Assembly (NCBI GenBank): GCA_016208315.1
Contig: JACQYF010000102.1
Location: forward strand, 1 to 64,000
From: Chloroflexota bacterium
GTDB taxonomy: Bacteria; Chloroflexota; Anaerolineae; UBA4142
DNA: 64,000 nucleotides
Direction: 5' to 3'
The translations under genes were made by a program, and so were the position numbers. The notes under the pieces were generated by a model. That model ran no database searches and was not told the DNA's origin. It saw only the letters and a program-made list of their open reading frames with translations. Numbering within the stretch: the stretch's first letter is position 1; each line of letters begins with the position of its first letter. Shown here in pieces: positions 58,028-64,000 of this stretch.

Positions 58028-59179
58028 TCATTTGAATCGGTTCGCTTCCGCGATGAGTTCCGCCGTGGACACGACGATTTCGTTGCCTTCGATGGTCGCG
58101 GTCAGCGGGAGCGGGTTGCAGCCGCCTGGCTCGCCAATCGTGTCGAGATTGATCGGCGCGTCGCAGTTGCGGCAAATCACTATATCGCCCTCGCGCCGAT
58201 ACCCTTTCGCGGGGCATATCCCGCACGCGTCGAGCGCGGCGGCGATGCTCCCATCGCTGCGGCGAATCACGAAGAAGCGAATGCCGATGCCGTCGCTGGA
58301 GTAGAAATATTTGCGCATTTCGCCATCGCTTACTTGGTCGAGCGCGATATGAATGCCATTTTGGTGCGCCGGCATTTCCGTCGCGGGGATTTCGGTATCG
58401 CGCGCTGCGGCGGATGCGAGCGACGAGCCGAGCATCGTGCTGATGAGGAGCGCGGTCAGCGATGCGCTGAAGGCCCAGCGCCGCGCCCGCTGAAAACCGG
58501 CCAGGCGTTTGCGCCGTTCGGGCGCGGGTTCGCCTTCGATGGGCGCCGGACGCGGCGCGCGCCACGTTTCCCAGAGGATCAAGCCCGCGGGGAGCGCGAT
58601 GAGCGCGATCAGAATGAGGAGCGAAGTCGTCTCGCGCGTGAGCAAGCCGATCAAACTGAGCAGCTCGGGCGTGCTTGGCAAGAGACCGATTTCGAGGAAT
58701 TCGTGCAAGCCGTTCGCGACGAGTTTCGCGACGAGGATCAAGAGAACGAGACTAGTGACCGAGAAAAAGTGTTTGAGGTTGACGCGCAGCGCGCCTTTCG
58801 CGAGGAGCGTTCCAAAAACTGCGGCGAGTGATAGGCCCGCGAGTCCGCCGATGATGTTGTTCAGTGGATTTGAACCGATCGTCGCCGAGAGAGCGGTGAG
58901 GAAAAGGATGGCTTCGATGCCCTCGCGGAACACCATGAGGAAAACAAATGCCGCGAGTCCCCACGCCGCCTTTCGGGAGACCTGGCCCGCGTTCAGCGCG
59001 CGCTCTACCTTTTGTTCGATCTCGGCCCGCAGCTTGCGCCCCGCCTGCCACATCCAAACGACCATCGTCGCCACGAACGCGGCGGCGACCAGCATGATCG
59101 TGCCTTCGTAAAATTCGTTCTCGGGGTCAATGCCCAGGATTTGGAACAGCTTTGGTCGAAATCCAGTCTGAATTTTCAT
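58028..59179 (-). CDS. Ftr1 iron permease fused to DUF2318 (Fe-S membrane protein) domain
   Basis: 383 residues. The Ftr1 part (1-215) has the REGIE motif (FREGIEAILFLTALSA) and a second acidic motif (LLTRETTSLLILIALIALPAG). The DUF2318 part (about 245-383) carries CGICPAKGYRREGD and CRNCDAPINL...PGGCNP. In related loci Ftr1 and DUF2318 are separate genes, so the fusion is informative: the domain probably reduces or handles iron at the permease. It overlaps the M23 gene by 4 bp. Confidence 0.93.
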   Translation of the reverse strand: MKIQTGFRPKLFQILGIDPENEFYEGTIMLVAAAFVATMVVWMWQAGRKLRAEIEQKVERALNAGQVSRKAAWGLAAFVFLMVFREGIEAILFLTALSATIGSNPLNNIIGGLAGLSLAAVFGTLLAKGALRVNLKHFFSVTSLVLLILVAKLVANGLHEFLEIGLLPSTPELLSLIGLLTRETTSLLILIALIALPAGLILWETWRAPRPAPIEGEPAPERRKRLAGFQRARRWAFSASLTALLISTMLGSSLASAAARDTEIPATEMPAHQNGIHIALDQVSDGEMRKYFYSSDGIGIRFFVIRRSDGSIAAALDACGICPAKGYRREGDIVICRNCDAPINLDTIGEPGGCNPLPLTATIEGNEIVVSTAELIAEANRFK

Positions 59180-60249
59180 TCGGCCATTTCCACGAACGCG
59201 AGGCCGCCGGCGGGCACGCTCACGCGCTGGGCGAACTGTTTACCCGGCACGCGCACGATATATTCGCCGGCCGGCAGGTCGCTCATCGTCCAATTCTCGC
59301 CGAATTCGTCGTCGGCATTCACGCCGGCTCGATCCTCCCGCCTATAGGTTTCCGTCTCGCGATAGAATTTGCTCGGCTCTTCGGCGCGATAAATGTCCAC
59401 GATCGCGCCCTCAATGGGCTTGCCGGCGGAATCCGTGTAGCGCCCGGCCAGCACCCCGCGCCCCGGCAGCGGCGCGATCCACAACATCGGGTTGCGCGTG
59501 CTGGCGTAATTGTTCGCGCCGCTCCGCATTTCGAACTGGATGTGCGGCCCGATCGCGATGCCCGTCATGCCCACCGCGCCGATGCGGTCGCCGCGTTTGA
59601 CGCGCTGGCCTGGCTGGACGTCAATTCGGCTCATGTGCCCGTACAGCGCGTACAGCGTTTGGTTTCGATAACCTTGCTCTAGCCGAATGACGACGACCAG
59701 TCCGTAGAAATTCAGCGAGCGGCCGCAGATCGTTTGCCCTTGCGCGCCGCAAAGCGGTTGGCGGTCGTCGCCCGCGCTGACAATTACGCCATCGCCCACC
59801 GCAAAGACGGGCACGCCAATCGGGTTGCGATCAAAGTCCACGCCGTGATGCACCTCGTATTGACCCAGTTCGGTCGTGCCGTAGAGATAGACCCAAGCCG
59901 GCTCGGGCGCGGGCGCATCGAGCGCCAACGGTCGCCCGAACAAGAAATGCGGCGTGATGGCCCGCGGCGTGGTGGTCGCTTTGGGACGCGGCGTGAGCGT
60001 TGGCGTCGGCGTCCGAGTGGCGGTTGGCGTGAGCGTCGGCGTTGGCGAAAGCGTTTGGGTCGGTAACGGTGTTGGCGTCGGAGTAGACGTTGGAGTGGGC
60101 GCGAGGACGAAGGCCGCGACGCGCAGCGTAGACCACGTGGTCACGATGCCGAGTCCAAGACAGACGCCGAGCGCGAGACCAATGACGACGGCGCCGGCGA
60201 TACTCCCGAAATAGCGACCACGCGTCGATTTGGATCCGAGATTGGCCAC
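59176..60249 (-). CDS. Membrane-anchored M23 peptidase family protein
   Basis: 357 residues from a GTG (ANLGSKSTRG) with AAGG upstream; longer frames read into a palindrome. One membrane helix, a 45-residue Pro/Thr linker (TPTPTPLPTQTLSPTPTLTP), then an M23/LytM fold (HHGVDFDRNPIGVPVFAVGDGVIV, HMSRIDVQPGQRVKRGDRIG). Zinc-type His and Asp positions are partly present. The last 100 residues form a beta domain (PLPGRGVLAGRYTDSAGKPIEGAIV) like a carboxypeptidase-regulatory module. An M23 protein as first gene of an iron operon is unexpected; it may bind or remodel the envelope. Confidence 0.83.
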   Translation of the reverse strand: MANLGSKSTRGRYFGSIAGAVVIGLALGVCLGLGIVTTWSTLRVAAFVLAPTPTSTPTPTPLPTQTLSPTPTLTPTATRTPTPTLTPRPKATTTPRAITPHFLFGRPLALDAPAPEPAWVYLYGTTELGQYEVHHGVDFDRNPIGVPVFAVGDGVIVSAGDDRQPLCGAQGQTICGRSLNFYGLVVVIRLEQGYRNQTLYALYGHMSRIDVQPGQRVKRGDRIGAVGMTGIAIGPHIQFEMRSGANNYASTRNPMLWIAPLPGRGVLAGRYTDSAGKPIEGAIVDIYRAEEPSKFYRETETYRREDRAGVNADDEFGENWTMSDLPAGEYIVRVPGKQFAQRVSVPAGGLAFVEMAE

Positions 60250-60289
60250 GAGTACCTTACAACCTAAATATTGGCGCAAACAACAAAAA

Positions 60290-60373
60290 TTATTTGGACG
60301 CGGATTCACGCGGATTTTCGCGGATAAGGGCAATAATATCTGCGTTCATCCGCGTGTATCCGCGTCCAAAATT
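60290..60373. repeat. GGACGCGG palindrome, copy 2
   Basis: Starts ATTTGGACGCGGATTCACGCGG and ends GTATCCGCGTCCAAA, with TATCTGCGTTCATCCGCG inside, as in copy 1 at 996-1080. It lies in the 389-bp spacer 60250-60638, whose remaining parts show only short stems (for example GCCGAATATCTTCGGC near 60550). Confidence 0.88.
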
Positions 60374-60576
60374 CTCCTGTTGGGTTCGACTTGTCCGAGT
60401 CAGGTTAGCACGAATCCGGCCCGGAGACCACCGCCAAACGGCGGGTTTTCGACCGCGCCATTTTGCCTATTGGCCAATCCTCCGCTCTTGCTTGCGGCAA
60501 TTTTCTGCCGTTGAGCAAGTGCGTCAAGATTTTGCGAGCGCAGGCCAACGCCGAATATCTTCGGCGTCGGGAAATG

Positions 60577-60611
60577 CGAACACGGCGAGAGCATGTCTCT
60601 CGCCGTGTTCG
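60577..60611 (-). terminator. Strong hairpin downstream of the M/G-rich protein gene
   Basis: A perfect 15-bp inverted repeat CGAACACGGCGAGAG/CTCTCGCCGTGTTCG with a 5-nt loop, 28 nt after the stop. A short ATTT follows on the minus strand, so termination is likely but not classical. Confidence 0.7.
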
Positions 60612-60638
60612 TAATCAGGTTGCGACCGGGAATCGAGT

Positions 60639-61226
60639 CTACCGCCGACCGCCGCCCATCATGCCACCAAAACCGTTCGGCGTATTGAACTGGCCGCCCA
60701 TCATCCCGCCGAAACCGTTCGAGCCGTTGGATCCGCCCATCATGCCGCCGAAGCCGTTCGAGCCGCCCATCATGCCATAGCCCGTGCCGTTCGTGGCTAA
60801 GCCGAGGCGCGTGTCCGTCATCGTGCCGAGTTGGGTCTCGCGGATGTCTTTGGCGATCCAATCGCGCATCCACTGGGTCATCTGCGTGGCATCGTTCTGG
60901 TTGCCAAAGCTCTGTCCCATCCAGCCGTGCATCGCCGTTACGGTCTGCACGAGCGCAGCCGTCAGCTTGGCTTCGTTGACGCCTTTCGCCTTGGCGATGT
61001 CGAGCAGACTCTTGCCCGCTTTGCGCTGCGCGAGCAAATCTTGCTCGGTCAAACCGAGCAGCTTGAGCAGGGCCGTGTTGTCGTGCATCGCGGCATAACC
61101 CGGAAATCCGTTCGGGCCTTGCGCGTACGCGCTGTTCACGAACATTCCACCCGCCACAAACACGACGAGCGCCAATGCGATTCCCGTTCCGATCAGTAGC
61201 TTTTTCACTAAAGTGACCTTGGTCAT
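60639..61226 (-). CDS. Exported protein with Met/Gly/Asn-rich repeat tail
   Basis: 195 residues after AGGAGAAGG. Signal peptide (LLIGTGIALALVVFVAGGMFVNSAYA), a 100-residue helical domain (LLKLLGLTEQDLLAQRKAGKSLLDIAKAKGV, ALVQTVTAMHGWMGQSFG), then a tail of repeated FGGMMGG(S)NG. Met-rich Gly tails can bind copper or iron, which is only a suggestion here. The QDLLAQRKAGKSLLDIAKAKGV part resembles small periplasmic repeat proteins. It is divergent from the ECF sigma gene and may be a target of it. Confidence 0.8.
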   Translation of the reverse strand: MTKVTLVKKLLIGTGIALALVVFVAGGMFVNSAYAQGPNGFPGYAAMHDNTALLKLLGLTEQDLLAQRKAGKSLLDIAKAKGVNEAKLTAALVQTVTAMHGWMGQSFGNQNDATQMTQWMRDWIAKDIRETQLGTMTDTRLGLATNGTGYGMMGGSNGFGGMMGGSNGSNGFGGMMGGQFNTPNGFGGMMGGGRR

Positions 61227-61412
61227 CTTTCCTTCTCCTTTTGGTTTGTCGTTCGATTTTCTGATGCCAGTTTAACCGAAAGGTGTGAAGAACTAGTGAA
61301 GAAGCGATGCACGTTTGGTGAACACGCTGCAAATAGGCCAAATGGCGCGGTGCGCGTAGGCAATTCGGCGGGGATAGAAACTGGCCCGCTGTCGCCCTTT
61401 GCTTCGATTCTG

Positions 61413-61441
61413 TTGACAAACCACCTTGAGAATCGTAGAAT
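61413..61441 (+). promoter_or_regulatory. Promoter of the second ECF sigma operon
   Basis: TTGACA (61413-61418), a 17-bp spacer and TAGAAT (61436-61441). A start near 61448 rules out the upstream TTG at 61426 and supports the ATG at 61477. Confidence 0.75.
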
Positions 61442-61476
61442 ACTTTGCATGGAAAACCCAAGAGTCGTACCGGGCG

Positions 61477-62040
61477 ATGACCGAACCTACCGATGAGGAA
61501 ATCGCGATCCGCGTTCAACAAGGCGACGATCAATCGTTCGGAATTCTGATGCGACGCTACGAGCAGAAATTAACCCGCTTTGGCGCAAGATTTCTTTCCT
61601 CACATGAAGATGTCAAAGATGTGCTGCAGGAAATCTTCGTCAAGGCATTCGTCAATATTGCAAGTTTTGATGCGAACCAGAAATTTTCCTCGTGGATCTA
61701 TCGTATCGCGCACAATCAATTTGTTGACCAGCTCAAGAAAAAGAGCAGGGAGAGAGTTTCCTTTTTCGATCTGGACGTGTTTTTCCCGCACCTCGTCGCC
61801 GCGGAGACGGCCGACAGTGAAACGGACCGAGAAGACCTGAGGCGCATGATTGACCAATGCCTGGATAAGCTGAAGGCAAAATATCGAGAGCCGCTCATCC
61901 TGTTTTACTTTGAAGATTTGGACTATAAAGAGATCGCGGAGGTTCTGCAGATCCCGGTCTCGACGGTTGGCGTCCGCTTGCAACGTGGCAAGAACATGAT
62001 GAAGAAATTGATACGGCAACGTGACGAACCATATGGATGA
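61477..62040 (+). CDS. ECF RNA polymerase sigma factor
   Basis: 187 residues from MTEPTDEEIAIRV. Region 2 (FGILMRRYEQKLTRFGARFL, DVKDVLQEIFVKAFVNI, FSSWIYRIAHNQFVDQL) and region 4 (LKAKYREPLILFYFEDLDYKEIAEVLQIPVSTVGVRLQRGKNMM) are complete. It overlaps the next gene by 8 bp; that gene product is a membrane protein and the probable anti-sigma factor. Confidence 0.95.
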   Translation: MTEPTDEEIAIRVQQGDDQSFGILMRRYEQKLTRFGARFLSSHEDVKDVLQEIFVKAFVNIASFDANQKFSSWIYRIAHNQFVDQLKKKSRERVSFFDLDVFFPHLVAAETADSETDREDLRRMIDQCLDKLKAKYREPLILFYFEDLDYKEIAEVLQIPVSTVGVRLQRGKNMMKKLIRQRDEPYG

Positions 62041-62743
62041 AGAACTCGAAGGAATTACAGCCACGGACAAGGTTTTGGAGGCAATCAAGGAGGGACGCAT
62101 CAAAAAGCGTCCCAAGTGGCACTTTGCCCTTCAAGCCATTCTGACGCTGTCCGCGGGCGGCATACTTCTCATCGTGCTGCTATTTGTGGCCAGCTTTATT
62201 TTCTTTGTGCTCTTGCGCACCGGAGTTTTGCTACCACCCGACTGGGGACATATTGGGTTCGTTATGCTCGTCGTCGCGCTGCCGCAACATCTCGTGCTGC
62301 TTGTGCTGCTGTTGATCGTCTTTATCATCGCGCTGCAAATTCTTGTGAGACGATATTCCTTTTCCTATCGCCGGCCTCTGCTGTATACTCTTGTTGGCAT
62401 CGTGCTGATCGTGCTAGTCGGTGGATATGCCATCGCGACAACGCCCCTGCACCGATCCCTCTTACAGGACGCGGCGGGAGTAAATTTGCCTGTGATCGGA
62501 GCGTTCTACCACGAATTCCAAGCGCAGAAAATCCTTGACATCCATGCAGGGACTATAACTGAAATCACAGAAACTGGTTTTAAACTGGCAAGTATGGACG
62601 AAGGAACACTAACCGTGCTCGTGACCGGCGATACGCTCCATTGGGATGGTTTGGATTATGCCGTCGGGAATCGGGTTGTGGTAATCGGAGAAAGAAACAA
62701 TGCAACGGTCAAGGCGCTCGGGATACACCTCGCGGGGAAATAG
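62033..62743 (+). CDS. Four-helix membrane protein, probable anti-sigma partner
   Basis: 236 residues from MDEELEGITATDKVLEAI. A 30-residue cytoplasmic N-terminus is followed by four membrane helices (about 28-145) and a C-terminal external beta domain (ITEITETGFKLASMDEGTLTVLVTGDTLHWDG). No zinc-finger motif. Coupling with the sigma gene points to a membrane anti-sigma factor with an external sensor domain. The family is unnamed to me. Confidence 0.75.
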   Translation: MDEELEGITATDKVLEAIKEGRIKKRPKWHFALQAILTLSAGGILLIVLLFVASFIFFVLLRTGVLLPPDWGHIGFVMLVVALPQHLVLLVLLLIVFIIALQILVRRYSFSYRRPLLYTLVGIVLIVLVGGYAIATTPLHRSLLQDAAGVNLPVIGAFYHEFQAQKILDIHAGTITEITETGFKLASMDEGTLTVLVTGDTLHWDGLDYAVGNRVVVIGERNNATVKALGIHLAGK

Positions 62744-62748
62744 TAGGT

Positions 62749-62844
62749 GTTCGTAGTCAGGCACGCAGCGCAGCGGAGTGCCGTTGCTCGCTGCCAAGCG
62801 CCACTCCGCACGCTTCGCAGTACGCTACGTGGCTTACTACGAAC
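62749..62844. repeat. GTTCGTAGT palindromic element, copy 6 of 6
   Basis: About 96 bp, from GTTCGTAGTCAGGCACGCAGCGCAGCGG to CGCTACGTGGCTTACTACGAAC. It starts six bases after the stop codon of the membrane protein. Confidence 0.9.
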
Positions 62845-62858
62845 TTGAACGGGCCAAC

Positions 62859-62886
62859 AAAAAGGGGCTGATATAGCCCCTTTTTT
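62859..62886 (+). terminator. Rho-independent terminator of the sigma operon
   Basis: AAAAAGGGGCT/AGCCCCTTTTTT stem with loop GATAT, followed by GTTTTTC. The A-rich 5' arm means it can work on both strands. Confidence 0.95.
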
Positions 62887-62952
62887 GTTTTTCTTGGAGA
62901 TGTAATAAAGGGCGTTCAGGTGTCGTATTAACTATGTAACCCTACCTTACGA

Positions 62953-63678
62953 ATGGAGCGCACACAAGTGATGATGAAAGACAATTCGAAGGATGCGCCT
63001 GCCGTCCAGTTGCAGCAGGTTTCCAAGGTCTACGAGTCTCCGTCGGGGCCCTTCACCGCTCTTCAAGACGTCAACCTGAGTGTCGGGAGAGGGGAGTTTG
63101 TCGCCGTGGTCGGCAAGTCCGGCAGCGGCAAGACCACCTTGCTCAACGTCCTGGCGGGTATAGACCGGCCATCGAGCGGAACCATCTCGGTGACCGGGAC
63201 GTCCGTGCATTCACTTTCCGAGTCGCAACTTGCCGAATGGCGTGGGCGGACGATTGGTCTCGTGTTTCAGTTCTTCCAGTTGCTCCCGACTTTGACGGTC
63301 GCCGAGAACGTGATCCTGCCGATGGAGTTTGTGAAGGTCTTTCCGGCGGCTGAACACCGATCAAGAGCCATGGATCTCTTGGAGCGCGTGGGTATTCGGA
63401 ATCAAGCCGACAAGCTGCCTTCCGCGCTGTCGGGTGGCGAGCAACAGCGCGCCGCGATTGCCCGTGCGCTGGCAAACGATCCGCCAATTTTGCTGGCGGA
63501 CGAGCCGACCGGAAATCTCGACGAGGCGACGCGAACCTCGGTTTTGGAACTGTTCGACCAACTGAATGCTGACGGGCGCACGATCATCGTGGTGACTCAC
63601 GAACGAGATTTGAATCGTTACGCGGACCGGCAGGTGACACTGGTAGACGGCCGCGTCGCCGGCGATACTCGAAAGTGA
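62953..63678 (+). CDS. LolD/MacB-type ABC ATPase
   Basis: 241 residues. Walker A GKSGSGKTTLLN, signature LSGGEQQRAAIA, Walker B ILLADEPTGNLDE and VVTHERD are intact. It is followed after 7 bp by a permease gene that runs off the window. It is related to, but distinct from, the ATPases at 44028 and 54722, and lower in GC. Confidence 0.95.
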   Translation: MERTQVMMKDNSKDAPAVQLQQVSKVYESPSGPFTALQDVNLSVGRGEFVAVVGKSGSGKTTLLNVLAGIDRPSSGTISVTGTSVHSLSESQLAEWRGRTIGLVFQFFQLLPTLTVAENVILPMEFVKVFPAAEHRSRAMDLLERVGIRNQADKLPSALSGGEQQRAAIARALANDPPILLADEPTGNLDEATRTSVLELFDQLNADGRTIIVVTHERDLNRYADRQVTLVDGRVAGDTRK

Positions 63679-63685
63679 TGCCGTT

Positions 63686-64000
63686 ATGACACGATTACTA
63701 TTTGTCAAACTATTCCGCGATATTCAAACAACTTGGGAGCGGATGGTTATGATGGTTATAGCCATTAGCTTCAGCTTGATCGTCTTTAGTGGTATGCTGT
63801 ACGCCCGTACCCTGGTGCTATCCAATACAGCCAGTGGATACATCAGTACGAATCCTGCCTCCGCTCGGATTACCCTGGAACCGGGAGTCATGCCCGATAG
63901 GACCGATGAGTTCACTGCCACAGCCAAAGCCGAACCCGGGGTGATTGACGCCACCCTGCGTCAGGTAACGAATGTCAAGCTCCAAAAAGAGAGTGGCGGT
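63686..64000 (+). CDS. FtsX-like ABC permease, 3' end missing
   Basis: 105 residues are visible, starting MTRLLFVKLFRDIQTTWERM, with no stop before the window edge. One N-terminal helix (VMMVIAISFSLIVFSGMLYA) precedes the start of a periplasmic domain (NPASARITLEPGVMPDRTDEF), the usual MacB-type layout. It is the partner of the ATPase just upstream. Confidence 0.85.
   Translation, partial: MTRLLFVKLFRDIQTTWERMVMMVIAISFSLIVFSGMLYARTLVLSNTASGYISTNPASARITLEPGVMPDRTDEFTATAKAEPGVIDATLRQVTNVKLQKESGG

Overview
The window is GC-rich, gene-dense bacterial chromosome with no rRNA, tRNA, CRISPR array, transposase or phage gene that I could recognise. The gene content suggests an anaerolinea-like member of the Chloroflexota with a versatile, partly autotrophic respiratory metabolism. 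The clues are a form I RuBisCO with no small-subunit gene nearby, Mo-enzyme/NrfD/cytochrome b modules, an A2-type haem-copper oxidase, and very many intergenic palindromes. This assignment is inference; there is no marker gene here.

Layout. 1-8 kb: the end of a beta-helix carbohydrate-binding protein, then minus-strand msrPQ, a lipoprotein, and a molybdopterin oxidoreductase/4Fe-4S/cytochrome b operon. That operon has a clear promoter, an operator-like dyad and a terminator inside its leader, next to an XRE-cupin regulator. 9-19.3 kb (plus strand): PocR and ArsR regulators, a triheme cytochrome, a two-gene YeeE/YedE sulfur transporter, a PsrABC-like oxidoreductase, a b6-type cytochrome b, a nine-haem cytochrome and a Rieske protein. 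19.3-28 kb: an ECF sigma/anti-sigma pair, a NifX-like protein, a DUF4160/DUF2442 pair, a structured RNA, and a set of genes sharing the PCP_red domain (radical SAM, zinc ribbon, universal stress protein) together with an Mrp ATPase and a ferredoxin. 28-40 kb (minus strand): an aerobic respiratory cluster with CydA-like oxidase, c-type cytochromes, cytochrome oxidase subunits I-IV, DUF420 and TlpA. 40-46 kb: a pseudo-response regulator and a MacB-like exporter whose ATPase carries a YHS domain. 46-53 kb (minus strand): a Calvin-cycle operon encoding transaldolase-type aldolase, RuBisCO, phosphoribulokinase, transketolase, GAPDH and a CBS protein. 53-60 kb: a two-component system and an Ftr1/DUF2318/ABC iron system. 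60-64 kb: an M/G-rich exported protein, an ECF sigma factor with a membrane partner, and the start of another ABC exporter.

The most notable observation is two in-frame TGA codons. In the second YeeE/YedE half (12077-12079) TGA stands where the family has its conserved CPGT cysteine. A hairpin with a bulged U and a G-starting loop begins its loop 18 nt downstream, as expected of a bacterial SECIS. A second TGA (6666-6668) splits a molybdopterin oxidoreductase and also has a fitting hairpin 3' of it. I read the first as a probable selenoprotein and the second as a possible one. TGA is an ordinary stop elsewhere in the window, so a changed genetic code is unlikely.

A second theme is intergenic architecture. 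Nearly every long spacer holds a palindromic element, often built from a 7-10 nt unit repeated in both arms. One 90-120 bp family occurs six times. Several of these elements run into the ends of genes and create poor N- or C-terminal tails.
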